From Selaginella tamariscina (taxonomy: Eukaryota > Streptophyta > Lycopodiopsida > Selaginellales > Selaginellaceae): a stretch of DNA of 64,000 bases. This document shows positions 1 to 11,130 of this stretch, piece after piece. The stretch covers positions 34,604-98,603 of the forward strand of contig PUQB01000627.1 of assembly GCA_003024785.1 (NCBI GenBank), given 5' to 3'. The position numbers were made by a program, and so were the translations under genes. The notes beneath the pieces are model-generated. The model saw only the letters and a list, made by a program, of their open reading frames with translations. It was not told the DNA's origin and did not search any database. The number at the start of each line of letters is the position of its first letter. Positions within the stretch are counted from its first letter, which is position 1.

Positions 1-221
1 TTACTAATTAATACTTAAGTTTTAATTATTAATTAATCATTTAATTAATATGTAATTAAGCCTTAAATATTAATTAATTAATTAATCCTTCAATAACCTT
101 ACTTAGTAAGGAATATTCCTAAAATATCTTAGAATATTCATATTATTCTAAAAATAGTTTACAATAATGAAGAAATACTATCAAACATAATTACAAATGA
201 AATCATTTTCTTATCAACATG
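1..221. other. AT-rich stretch with GAATATTC cluster, possible end of element A
   Basis: This stretch is made of TTAATTAA-like runs, with no gene. Around 108-150 it holds several GAATATTC/AATATTC words. Similar clusters lie near 14.60-14.65 kb and at both ends of the Mutator-like element (15.88-15.93 and 24.05-24.10 kb). I infer that this may be the subterminal part of the large element that reaches about 14.7 kb. Its outer end is either here or off the window; no terminal inverted repeat was found. Confidence 0.3.
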
Positions 222-1406
222 TTAATTTTTTATAAATACTTTCTTCCTATTACAAAGAAATCTTTTCATTTTGTCTAAATCATCACTCTCCGGATTAATC
301 AAATCATTTTGGTCAATATCTTGATGTTGTTGCCACCACTTAACACTCTCACGAATGCAATTGGGAGTTGCCATCCTTGTTAATACATAAGATGTGATAA
401 GAGAAGGTCTGCATAAAGGCTCATCTAAAAACTGACGTTCCTTAAGAATAATATTATAAAGCGCCCGGTTGCTATCCTTCATTTTATAAAATTCAATATC
501 ACGAGAAAGAAAAGCTTCAGGAAATGTATGATACGGTGGATACTGCTCACAAAAATTTTCGAGATTCTTCTTTCTGAGGCACGTATCCAAGTAGTTCACT
601 AGCTCATCCATGATATCGATCAGAATATGGATCGAAAGTGATTGGATGAATACAAGCAATGTTTTGGTTGAGCATAGCCTTCTGAGGAGAGTCGTCTACT
701 ACTAAGATCTGTGCATTCTTCATTATCCTTAAGCGACTGATCTCCCCATGAGTCCCAATTATTCTTTCATTCTTGAAGAAGTATGGCTTGCTTTCCTTTC
801 TTATATTGTGAAATTCGAGAGGTTTATAACATATTCGCTGGTCAAAAATCCAATCTTTACGAATCACCTCTTCTGCAACACTACAATGTTTCTTAAGTAA
901 ATTCAACAGCGGTGTTAAGTTATGAATCTGCATGCATGACCAAATCCCCACAAGCGCACCCATCTCCTTAAGCTTTTGAAAGAGACGATCCAACCCTGGA
1001 CGAAAAATAATATCATATCGAAATTTACCATGACAAGGAATGAAATCTCCTTGTTTGATTTCTTTTTTCTATCCTCGGGCCTTTGTCGATGAAGCAGAAC
1101 ACCATTGACATCCAACAACACAATATGGCCATGAGTAACATGAGATAGCGTTGCCTCTTGAATACTTTGCAAATCACTTGTTTGCTCCCTTTCACATTTA
1201 TCCGTTGCCACTATCTCGTTGCCTATCCCTTCATCATTTAATTGTACATCATCCTTACAAGATTCAGATATTGCATGCGCTGAAGAAATTGATTTCGGAA
1301 CTGAAGCCAATAAAAATGATGATGAAGTGGCCCCCATGGTAACGATGTTTTGAGCTGCATTATTATCCATTTCCTGCATGAACTCTGTCATTCTGACATG
1401 TGGCAC
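222..1406 (-). CDS. FCP1/NLI-interacting-factor-like HAD phosphatase domain protein (frame-broken)
   Basis: The domain is assembled from three overlapping minus-strand frames. The N-terminal ~90 residues (1,406 to ~1,130) are acidic and low complexity. The HAD motif I follows as LLDVNGVLL near 1,090-1,110. Next come a conserved 'GLDRLFQKLKEMGALVGIWS' stretch (~960-1,010) and the late HAD motif ILVVDDSPQKA (~680-705), followed by a C-terminal helical tail ending at 222. This order fits the FCP1/NIF family, which dephosphorylates proteins such as the RNA polymerase II CTD. In motif I the second Asp of DxDxT/V is Asn (DVNGV), so catalysis is uncertain. Single-base shifts near 640 and 1,030 break the frame; one may be a small intron. 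The gene lies 3' of the ParB-methyltransferase gene on the same strand and may be cargo of the same element or an independent gene. Confidence 0.6.
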
Positions 1407-1659
1407 AAGAAATTGTCGCCAAACCCCTCTCTTACCTCATGCAATGCTGAAAATCCATGTTCTCAATTATTTCATTACATCTGCAAAATGATAATTAGCT
1501 GACCTTAAAATTATCAAGGTATATTATTTACCTTGTTAATGTGTGACCCATGTTTGAACTAAAAGCTTCATTAATCCTTGAGAATTTATTTTCTGTACAA
1601 ATATAAAAGAAATATACAAAAATGCCTTATGTTACACTCATTTACAACTATTCATCACT

Positions 1660-4525
1660 CTAACAATTCATTATCAATTCTTCTTCGCTATTACCTTCTG
1701 AGTGAGGCGAAGAAGGTCTAAGCCGCTTGTGAGATGGTTCAAGATCTTCTGCATCTTCTATTGATGTTTCCATGGGTCCTGGAGTGTGCGAATGTTCTGT
1801 ACTCCTCGAGATAACTTCCGGTCTAATATCTGATTGAAGTTCGTTCTCAGACTCCGAGATTGAACCAGATTCACCTTCAGAGCTATCGCACTTATCTGGA
1901 GGGAACTTTCTCAAATACGCCTTTATGGATTCGTTGGGGTACTCAGTTGAGACCCAATCTATCCACTTGTTCAGGTCCTCAACCATGGTCTTATCCTTTC
2001 AACGGCAAACACACATGTATGCCGAAGGTAACACTCCTTCAAGACGGACCCCCTAGTGCAGTAGTCAAAAACCCACGCATCACTGTGAGGACCCCTGATC
2101 AAGTTGACGATGCTCCGTGCCGCTTGACTTGTAATGTTTGGATAACGTACATTGCCGAATACGTCACTCATACCTATCGGTGTATCGGATGGAGGTTCAG
2201 GGCCGTTGGAGTGCAAACAGATGCCTGGCCAGTCATTTGGAAGCTTGAAATTGTTTGGCGCATTCCTAACAACCAAGTGAACAACGTATCAATGCACTTG
2301 GGATTAGCATCGTTCATATAAAATCCTGTCCAACGATGTCTATTCTTCTTGGCGAAGGCGAAGGCAAAAGTATCGGTGACATGAGCAAGAATCAAGAAAT
2401 AAATACCTGAAAAAGTAGGTATCAGTGAAGAGCGCAAGCATGAATTCAATAATAAATACCTTCTATGTATATGCTTGCACGGCTAAGTTTCTCCACCAGA
2501 TCCTCTAGTGCCCTATCTGTCGAAAGATTTTTTGACACCCGCCGATCCATCACGAACAATTGAAACGGTTTCCTACAAGCAGTGATGTTACCCCATAAAG
2601 TCTCCGAATCTAACAACAAACATCTGTAGGGCTTGTCGTGATTCGTAGCATCCTCCTTTATAAGGTTCAATTCGGTTCTCCGCTGCTGAAGGACTGCCAT
2701 AAGAGAAGGCGTCATCCCAATGTTCTCCTTTTTGGCGTTGGCGTGCAATAGATTCTTGCCTAGATCTTCCGATTGGTTCACCCATTCGACAAGCATATCA
2801 TCGTTCGTCACATGCAAATATTTGCTGACCTCTTCATATGTTGAAGTCGAGGTCCAACCCAGTTTGTGGCAGTGTATTCCCAACCACTCCTTGAAATGCC
2901 TGACCGTCTTCAACTCCATTGCCTTGAGATGAAAAGGAGAGGTTGGGCTGCTGTTATTAATTTGTAGTTTGCCATCGATCACCAAATCAGCCAAGACTTC
3001 CATCTCCTCCATCGTTGTTCCATTTAAAGGCTTCAACCATGTGAGCTTGAAATCGTTGTCTACATCCTTTAGATTGAACAGACTTAGCCTTCGGCGTCTT
3101 ACTGGGTTTCTTTGCAGACTTTCTGAGGGCTCCCCTTCACTTGTCTGCTTCTTCTTCAGTGTTCCTTTTGAAAAGGATTCCATAATCCCCAACCATTTGG
3201 CAAAGATCCTATCTTCGGGGCAAGAAATCAACATCATCAGAAAGGATGTTTCCTTCCCGCCCACCTGGGCAAAATCAACTGCTGCAATTTCTTCAACTCT
3301 CTGAGGAAAAAACAGATTAATATACCGGCGAGATAAATCCCGCCCAAACAATTTGCTTACCCGGTATTCCGCAGATTGTGTATTCCCTGCGGTAGCTCTT
3401 TGTGGTCGCTGAAGAGATTCCCACACGGCTCGCGTGTGTTTAAACTTCTCCCATATTTTGCTGTTGTAGTGGTTGGTGTCGGCAGCGTCCCATTCCGCCG
3501 ATAACTTATGGTACTGCTCGATTGTGAGATTCGGCTTAGCTAAAAACGCCGATCTTTTTGTCAGCTTCTCACGGGTATGCTCGGAAAGTTTTGTTGCCAT
3601 CGTTCCTTTGTTGTGTTCATCGAGAAGTCGTTGGGCTGCCGTTATTGTGTGCTGGCCACTAATGATGTAGTACTTGATAGATTTTATTCTCCGTCTGAAT
3701 CTTCATGAGTTGTTCTGGTGTTGTGATCCAGACTTTGTCAGCGCCCTTCCTTCTTTCATAGTATGGACACAAAACAGCATTATGTGGAACGGTATAAGAA
3801 TTGTCGTCCTTCATCTTCTCCATGAGCTCAGCTACACGTTCCTGGTTGAGTGGCCTGTAATTGAAGTTTGGGTTGACGCTGCAATATTTAACCCTACAAG
3901 GATAAATCTTATCATCCAACATCATTTCCTTGTGACTTATTGCAGCATGAGATGCCACAGGTGCAGCTGACAAAACGATTGATGATTTTCTTTTGCGATC
4001 CGAATCAACATGTGTGATCCCCGACTGCAGCTGTTCTAGTGTTCTCGGCACACTCTTCCAGCTCCCAAGCTTCCTAAGCAAATTGAACGTGATCTGTAGA
4101 GAACCTGAGACCGAGCCACCCTTCAATCTCCTTATGATGTCGCTGTGTTCTTCTTCAATGTGAAGAGGGAAGATTGCTCCACTTGCTGATTTTCTGTATT
4201 GTGAAGCAATATCTCCTGACAATACACCTACTCGATGAGTCTGAAGATCTTCGAAGTAGACATCCAGATGGATCCCCTCCATAGATGGGCTTTCGTTGAG
4301 TTGAAGAAGAACTCCAAGGTCAACATCATTAGTGAACACGTGAACGTCATTATCCACAAGTCGACAAAACCACCCGAAATTAATGTTGTAACTGACGACC
4401 TCTGGATCCGAGAACGTGACATTGGATGGAACAAGGCATATGTGTCGAGCATCGTCCAATCTGGGTTCGCAGCCTGCTTTCGGGTGCTTGACTAGCGAAC
4501 ACTTTCCATTGTTTTGCTTGTCCAT
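1660..4525 (-). CDS. ParB-like domain plus degenerate DNA methyltransferase-like protein (element A)
   Basis: Three main blocks are read on the minus strand. Block 1 (4,525-3,659) has a ~200-residue N-terminal region without a recognised domain, then a segment with RPLNQERVAELMEKM. This is followed across a frame change near 3,650 by ISGQHTITAAQ, which matches the shape of the ParB/sulfiredoxin-fold 'I-x(n)-dGxHRxxAa' core. Block 2 (3,600-2,446, 384 codons open) continues the post-ParB helices. Block 3 (2,440-1,660) contains VFDYCTRGSVLKE and, 12 residues on, CVFAVER, which resemble methyltransferase motif I and the following acidic strand. The tail is Ser/Glu-rich. An in-phase change near 2,260 and an intron near 2,450 are needed. 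A catalytic D/N-PP-Y motif is not evident. The gene is divergent from the palindrome array starting at 5,096. Parallel architecture with the gene at 16.2-19.3 kb supports the domain call; each part alone is weak. Confidence 0.5.
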
Positions 4526-5095
4526 GAGATGTGACAGAGGTTAATTTGACAGCAACCATGGTTGCTCCAATGCGCTTCCCATTTATTTAAAATATGGCCA
4601 AGTTGATTCCAGAATCCCCCTGCCCATCTCTTCTCCTGCTCTTGTCTTTAATGTCACCTCAATTCCACATCTGAATACAAAAATGATTAGTTCAAGTATC
4701 CGAGTATAACAGATTTTATTTTAATTCTTACCCAGAATTTGACGACGACTCCATACTAATGACTCGATCTCCTTGTTTGATCAAATCGTCCTTCTGCAAA
4801 ATAATACACTATGAATACAAATCATATAAAAACGCACACACACTTGTATAAACCCGAATATACAAAAATAATACACAGAGAGAAGTAGACGTAATTAACT
4901 GTCCGAAGCTCACATTTGTGTAGTGCAAAAGAAAGATAACATTTCGTTTTAGAACCACCACAAATGTGAGCTCTGGACAGTTTTACATAGATTCCTAGCT
5001 TTTACTCGAAATATTATGATAAGATGATAAAAGTAAATAAAATGAGATATGCAACTTATATATACTAATACACATATATATTCACATGGAAGGTG
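4526..5095 (-). promoter_or_regulatory. 5' leader/promoter of the ParB-methyltransferase-like gene with a possible short exon
   Basis: On the minus strand there is a plausible small exon at 4,732-4,793 (acceptor TTTTGCAG, donor GTAAGAAT). It carries an ATG reading MESSSNS. A second acceptor (ATTCAG) lies at 4,671-4,672, upstream of open sequence that closes before 4,525. The true start could therefore lie in this short exon rather than at 4,525. The rest is AT-rich and separates the gene from the palindrome array by about 570 bp. Confidence 0.35.
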
Positions 5096-6663
5096 CGGCG
5101 GGATTAATCTCGCCACCCCTTCAATGCCTCCTGAAAGAGTGGGCGGGATTAATCTCGCCACCTTTCTGGAGGCCTTGAACGGGAGTGCGGAATTAATCTT
5201 GCCACCCTTCTCGGTCTCAGAGAGAACTGGGCAGGATTTATTTCTCACACCCCTTCAGTGACTCCAGAAAGGCGGGATTAATCTCGCCCACCATGTAAGG
5301 GATGGTTAAATGAATTTCCCACCCTTCCCAATTCTCTCCATTGGTATGTTGTAAACCTTCTACGTCTCAGACAGAAACGTTTGGGATTGGTCCGACTCAC
5401 CAATGGAGAAAAAAGGAAGGGTGGCGGGATTCATTCCTCCAACAGGCATTGAAGACTCGGCGGGATTAATCCCGCCGCCCAGGGCCTTCACTCGGTCCCT
5501 ATGCGGCGGGATTAATCCCGCCGGACGCCAATTCCCTGCGCGGAATCGGGCGGGATTAATCCCGCCGCCTAGGCACTTCAGGCAGGCCAATGGCGGCGGG
5601 ATAAATCCCGCCCGATTCCGCGCAGGGCATGCGTACGCGCGGGATTAATCCCGCCTCCCAGGCCCTTCACTCGGGCCTTAGTCGGCGGGATTAATCCCGC
5701 CGAACGCCAATGCCCTGTGCGAAATCTTGCGGGATTAATCCCGCCGCCTAGGCCCTTCAGGCAGGCCAATGGCGGCGGGATAAATCCCGCCCGATTCCGC
5801 GCAGGGCATGTACGCGGCGGGATTAATCTAGGCCCTTCACTTCGGCCGTAGGCGGCGGGATTAATCCCGCTGGACGCCACCTTTCTCGTTCTCAGAGAGA
5901 ATTGGGCAGGATTTATTTCTCACACCCCTTCAGGGGCTCCGAAAAGGCGGCAGGATTAATCCCGCCCACCATGTAAGGGATGGTGAAATTAATCCCACCA
6001 CCCTTCTCAGTTCCCTCCATTGGTATTTTGTAAACCTTCTCCGTCTCAGACAGAGTTAGTCGGGATTGATTCAACATACCAATGGAGGAAAAAAAGAAAG
6101 GTGGCAGGATTAATCCCGCCACCGGGCAATGAAGGTTCAGAGATTAATCCCGCCGCCCTCTCGTAAATCATGCGCTCACACATATATATTGGCTGCGGGA
6201 TTAATCCCGCGGCATTTTGAACAGGGATGGGTGGGGGCGGGATTAATCCCGCGGCATTTTGAACAGGGATGGGTGGGGCGGGATTAATCCCGCCGCTTAT
6301 ATCCTGCGGAAATGCCTGAGCGGCGGGATTAATCCCGCCGCCTCTGCTAAGGGCATGAGCGTGGGGCGGGATTAATCCCGCCGTTCATGTCCTGCGTGAA
6401 TTCCTTGGGCGGCGGGATTAATCCCGCCACCTTACGTGCAGGACATGTCATGCAAGCTCTTCGGTTAGCCTTCCGTGCAGGATCTTTCATGCAAGCTCTT
6501 CGGTTAGCCTCATGAGCGGCGGGATTAATCCCGCCGCCCATAGCCTGCGTGAAGGGCCTCGGCGGCAGGATTAATCCCACTGCCATGGCCCTAACCATAT
6601 AGCGGCGGGATTAATCCCGCCGCCGAGGCCATAAACCTATAGCGGCGGGATTAATCCTGCCGC
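5096..6663. repeat. Palindrome array 1: about 28 copies of GGCGGGATTAATCCCGCC
   Basis: The 18-bp perfect palindrome GGCGGGATTAATCCCGCC and its variants recur about 28 times by eye. In 5,450-5,870 the spacing is regular, at about 44 bp. Later copies are spaced about 40-110 bp apart. The central GGATTAATCC is best conserved; flanks vary (GCGG...CCGC, GGCAGG...CTCGCC). Spacers include repeated words such as CAGGCCAATGGCG and GATTCCGCGCAGGGCATG. Because the unit is palindromic it gives GGINPA/AGLIPPP reading frames on both strands, which are not genes. It is a GC-rich island in AT-rich DNA, directly upstream of the ParB-methyltransferase-like gene, and would be a natural binding or modification site for that protein (inference). 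Confidence 0.95.
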
Positions 6664-6689
6664 TCGAGGGGCTTAGCGTGTGTGCGAGA

Positions 6690-6765
6690 GATAAAATTAA
6701 TAAATAAAAAAATTATACAGATAAAAACACACACATATATATGTGTGTGTGTGTGTAATATAATA

Positions 6766-6826
<61 letters not shown>

Positions 6827-7915
6827 TGTATGTATATGTATAGGAGTGTACGTGTGTGTGCAAGAGATAAATAAATAAATAAAATTATACAGTACTGGTA
6901 CACATAATATATGTGTGTACATAGGTATATATATGTGTGTATATGTATATCGTGTGTATGCGTGTGAGCGAAACAAATAAAATCATACAGATAAACAAAC
7001 ACACACACACATATATATACACAGGAGTGTGCGTGTGTGTGCGAAAGATAAAACTAATAAATAAATAAAATTATACAGATAAACACACACATATATATGT
7101 GTGTATAGATATATAACCCATAGAGAAAGAGAGAGAGTCTGTGAATATATAAGCATATATATAAACTAGTGTTGTATACTATTTATTAATATGCATTGAT
7201 ATATATATATATGTAAAGCAGTGTGCGTGTGTGTGGGAGAGATAGATAAATAAAAAAATTATATAGATACTGGTACACATAATATATGTATGTATATATG
7301 TATAGGTATATATTATATTGTATATGTATATGTTGTGTATGCGTGTGTGAGCGAAACAAATAAAATCATACAGATAAACAAACACACACACACACACAAT
7401 ATATACACAGGAGTGTGCATGTGTGTGCGAGAGATAAAACTAATAAATAAATAAAATTATACAAATAAAACACACATATATATATGTGTGTATATAGATA
7501 TATAACCCATATGATATATAAGCATATATATAAACTAGTGTTGTATACTATTTGTAATATGCATTGATATAATATATATATATATATATGTAAAGCAGTG
7601 TGCGTGTGTGTGGGAGAGATAGATCAATAAAAAAAAATTTATAATACTGGTACACATAATATATGTATGTATATATGTATATAGGTATATATATATATGT
7701 GTATATGTATATCGTGTGTATGCGTGTGTGAGCGAAACAAATAAAATCATACAGATAAACAAACACACACCACACACACACATATATATACACAGGGGTG
7801 TGCGTGTGTGTGCGAGAGATAGATCAATAAATAAATATACGCACACTCCTATACATATATACATACATACATATACACACACACACACACACACACAGAT
7901 CTCACCTGTGTGCAC
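6690..7915. repeat. Composite microsatellite block with ~380-bp higher-order period
   Basis: Long (AT)n, (TG)n, (AC)n and GTGTGCGTGTGTG runs dominate. They are organised in a longer unit that includes CAGTGTGCGTGTGTGTGGGAGAGATAG-like sequence, ACTGGTACACATAATATATG and GTGTATGCGTGTGAGCGAAACAAATAAAATCATACAG. The long unit is seen at about 6.86, 7.22 and 7.60 kb, giving a period near 380 bp. Open frames here are repeat artefacts. A GCCGCCGCCG patch follows at about 7,917-7,948. Confidence 0.85.
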
Positions 7916-9085
7916 AGCCGCCGCCGCCGATTTCACAGCCGCCGCCTCTTGAAACCCTAAGAATATACCTAAACCCTAAAGGAATTAAATATATATATTA
8001 ACCCTAATAGAATATTCCTTCTGAGAATATACTTAAGCCCTAAAAAGAATAAAATATAGATTCGCCCTAAACGAATATTCTTTCATTATATTATTAGCGT
8101 GCATGTGCATGGGTGTATCACACCCCAAAAATATAAATCATGCAGGGATTTAATATGTGTGTGTCCATGAGAGTGTTAAAGTTTCATGTGTATCAATACA
8201 TACATACACATTGCATATATTAATACACATAATATATACATACACATGTATACACACAGACATACATACATATTACATGGGTTTAGGGTTTAGGGTTTAG
8301 GGTTTTGGATTTAGGATGGATCATGCATGGTGTGTATGTATGAGAGAAGAGAGAGTGTTGAAAAATTATTTTTGTACACATTGCATATATTAGTACACAT
8401 TATACTTACACATATTATACACAGATATACATACATAGTATATGAGAGAAGAGAGACAGTACATATTATGGATCATGCATGGTGTGTATTATACACACAG
8501 ACATACATACATATTAGTACATAATATTAGAGAGACCGAGTACATATTATAGATCATGCATGGTGTGTATGTTTGAGAGAAGAGAGACAGTACATATTAA
8601 CATGGATCATGCATGGTGTGTATGTATAGAGAAGAGAGAAAGTACACATATATACATACAGAGTACACATATATACATACACACGTGTATACACACAGAC
8701 ATACATACATATTACATGAGTAAATTCATTGTGTTACATATTAGGGTTTAGGGTTTAGGGTTTAGGATGGATCATGCATGGTGTGAAGAGATAGTTTGAA
8801 AAATTATTTTTGTACACACATGTATACACAGGGTTTAGGGTTTAGGGTTTAGGGTTTGCTCCCAACAAGCTTAATATAAATATTACACATGTAAATTCAA
8901 TGTGTTACATACACACAGATTGAGTACATATATCATACATGCGTTGAACATGATGTTTTCAATAAAGAAGCAACATATTTCTTCAGTTTGGTTTAGGGTT
9001 GTGCATGTGTGTGCATATGTGTTTTTGTAAGTTCTTGTAATGCGTGTGTAAATTTATGATTGTGTTTATATATGTGTGCAAAACA
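7916..9085. repeat. Telomere-like TTTAGGG clusters among microsatellite-like DNA
   Basis: Three tight clusters of plant-type telomere repeat (TTTAGGG)3-4 lie at about 8,279-8,305, 8,742-8,766 and 8,828-8,858, all in the same orientation. Scattered single AAACCCTAA or TTTAGGG words occur at 7,954-8,040 and 8,990. Between them a short unit 'GGATCATGCATGGTGTGTATG' plus GAGAGAAGAGAGA recurs at about 8,316, 8,468, 8,553, 8,603 and 8,768. No gene is recognisable. Short interstitial telomere motifs are common in plants and need not mean a chromosome end. Confidence 0.8.
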
Positions 9086-9835
9086 AACATCGAATAATTA
9101 AGAAAATAATATTAATAAACACACTATGAACATATTTTAAATTATACATATATATATGATTTTATCTAATATATAGCCATATATAGTTTTAATAATATAT
9201 TAATTTAATATTGATAAAAAGGTTTAACATTGAAATATTCTTGAAATAATAAGAAATTAATTGAGAAAATCCCATTAATATATACAAATGTAAATTAAGT
9301 ACTCAAATAATTAACTAAATTATTATTATATAATCATGTTTAATATTGGAATATTCTTGAAAAATAAGAAAATAATAAAGAATATCCCATTAATATAAAG
9401 AAGATTAATTACTCAAGTAATTAAGGAAATGATATTAATATACACACTATGAACATATTTTAAATTATACATAATAATACATCATTTATCTAATATATAG
9501 TCATATATAGTTTTAATAATAATATATTAATTTAATATTGATAATAAGGTTTAACACAGGAATATTCTTGAAATAATAACAAATTAATTGAGAAAATCCC
9601 ATTAATATATACAAATGTAGAATAATTACTGCAATAATTAAGAACAAGACTAATTTAATTATGATAATCAGGTTAATATTAGAATATTCTTCAAATATTA
9701 ATAAAATAATAAAGAATATCCCATTGATACTAGGAAATGAAAACTAAATACTCGAGTAATTAAGAAAATAATATAATAAACAGACTATGAATATATTTTA
9801 AATGATACATAATAATATATCAATTTATTTATTGT
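9086..9835. repeat. AT-rich ~330-bp tandem repeat
   Basis: The string 'ACACACTATGAACATATTTTAAATTATACAT', followed by TAATATATAG(C/T)CATATATAG and later GGAATATTCTTGAAATAATAA and AAATCCCATTAATATA, occurs at about 9,120 and 9,440, with a diverged third copy from about 9,780. The period is close to 325-330 bp. No coding potential is visible. It lies between the telomere-like block and the second palindrome array. Confidence 0.75.
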
Positions 9836-10262
9836 ATAAGTATATATATTATATATATAAATATACTTGAATACTAAGAATGTAGAATATAGTCTAAAAT
9901 TTTGTAATATTAAACAGCTTGAATCACTTGAATATTAAATGCAATTTTAAAATACTCATTGGAACTAGAGTATATATGTCAGAGTGTCGGATATTTGTGT
10001 CAACTCATCTTATTTTCTGTTCTTTTTAAAAAATTTGAATTTTGACATATGTATTGTCGGTCTGACATGTAAATTTGAAAATGCATTTAATTTCCCACTC
10101 AAATTCAGATCTGGTTCTTTCTCCGGCAAGGGTTTCTTCATTTCTGTATTTTTCACTCTTTAGATCTTCTTTTTTCTTCATAGTGATCATCTCAGGAGCG
10201 AGATTAAATTGGGTGCTATTCTTTATAGGAAAGCACGGCGCCTTCAGTGCTGTTTACAAGTA
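9836..10262 (+). other. AT-rich DNA then possible 5' leader exon of the DUF7869-type transposase
   Basis: An open stretch at 10,075-10,262 ends at a good splice donor (CAA/GTAAGTATT at 10,261). The next strong acceptor is TTTATGTGCAG at 11,113-11,123, just before the transposase coding frame. This may therefore be a leader exon, with the second palindrome array lying in its intron. The encoded end GKHGAFSAVYK resembles a kinase glycine loop but nothing else supports a kinase. Confidence 0.3.
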
Positions 10263-10423
10263 AGTATTATAAACAAATTTAAAAATACTTATAAAGATTC
10301 ACTCTCTTACATTCTCTCTTAAAATTACAATTTAGGGGTTTAGGAATGCATTAGGATTATAATATATTCCGTTAGGGATTTATCCCGTTTAAATATCCTT
10401 TTAACTTAATATTCTAAGTTAAC

Positions 10424-10979
10424 CGGGGCGGCGGATTAATCCGGCCATTTCTTTTTCGCCTTTCGAAGAGGTGGCGGGATTAATCCCGCCACCATCTCTC
10501 GGGCAATGCTTCTCCGCCACTGAAAAAGATGGCGGGATTAATCCCGCGATAACCTTCTCAACTGATGAAGAGTTACCAGAATTTATTAAAAGAGTTGTCG
10601 GCGGATTAATCCCGCCAACCATTTTAGGAGGCAGGGAAGGGGTGGCGGGATTAATCTCGCCACCACTCCCTGTTTTAAGGATTTGGGACAGGATTTATCC
10701 CGAGATCTCTTTGAAATCATAGTTTTGGAGAGAGTTATGTGCGGGTTTAATCCCGCCACCCATTCCCCGTCGTAAGAATTGTGGGCGGGATTAATCCCGC
10801 CTTGGACTCCCTCCGACAAGGAAGAGCGGCGGGATTAATCCCGCCGCCTCTTCCTCCTCGGGGGAGTCCGACGGGATTAATCCCGCCGACTCTCTCCGAA
10901 GGGGTTGAGTCGGCGGCGGGATTAATCCCGCCGACCGTTCCTCGTCGGAGGGATTCGTGGGCGGGATTAATCCCGCCCA
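10424..10979. repeat. Palindrome array 2: about 12 copies of the same GGCGGGATTAATCCCGCC unit
   Basis: About twelve copies lie at approximately 10,425, 10,471, 10,529, 10,599, 10,643, 10,686 (degenerate), 10,741, 10,784, 10,826, 10,870, 10,914 and 10,959. The last six are spaced at about 42-45 bp. The unit is the same as in array 1, 3.8 kb away, although the intervening DNA is unrelated. The array ends about 140 bp before the acceptor of the transposase coding exon, so it sits either in the promoter or in the 5' intron of that gene. Spacers here contain CTCCCTCCGACAAGG-like words not seen in array 1. Confidence 0.95.
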
Positions 10980-11130
10980 TCAGTTGTATTAATCAAACAT
11001 GAGATATTATCTCTAAACATAATTATGTATTATTGCATATGCATATTATTAAGTAACCGTAATTCAGATTTCTTAAAATATTGCATAAACAGATATCATA
11101 AATAATACAATTATTTATGTGCAGGACAAT

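Noticed and set aside
5450-5880. CRISPR-like array (regular ~44-bp spacing of a short palindrome)
   Set aside because: Spacers are themselves repeated and of low diversity, no cas genes are present, and the genome is that of a plant. A binding-site or satellite array is the better explanation.
5403-6598. Open frames encoding GGINPA / AGLIPPP repeats on both strands
   Set aside because: They are produced by the palindromic GGCGGGATTAATCCCGCC unit reading the same on each strand. There is no start context or further protein sequence.
6651-8751. Y/I/H-rich open frames (YIYIYI, THTHTH)
   Set aside because: Translation of (AT)n and (AC)n microsatellites.
8279-8858. Chromosome end or telomere
   Set aside because: Only 3-4 units per cluster, and the sequence continues with transposon and gene content on both sides.
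10075-10263. Kinase fragment suggested by GKHGAFSAVYK
   Set aside because: Only a dozen residues resemble a glycine-rich loop and no following kinase exon exists nearby. A leader exon is more likely.
10419-11002. Similar GGINPA-type open frames over array 2
   Set aside because: Same palindrome artefact as over array 1.
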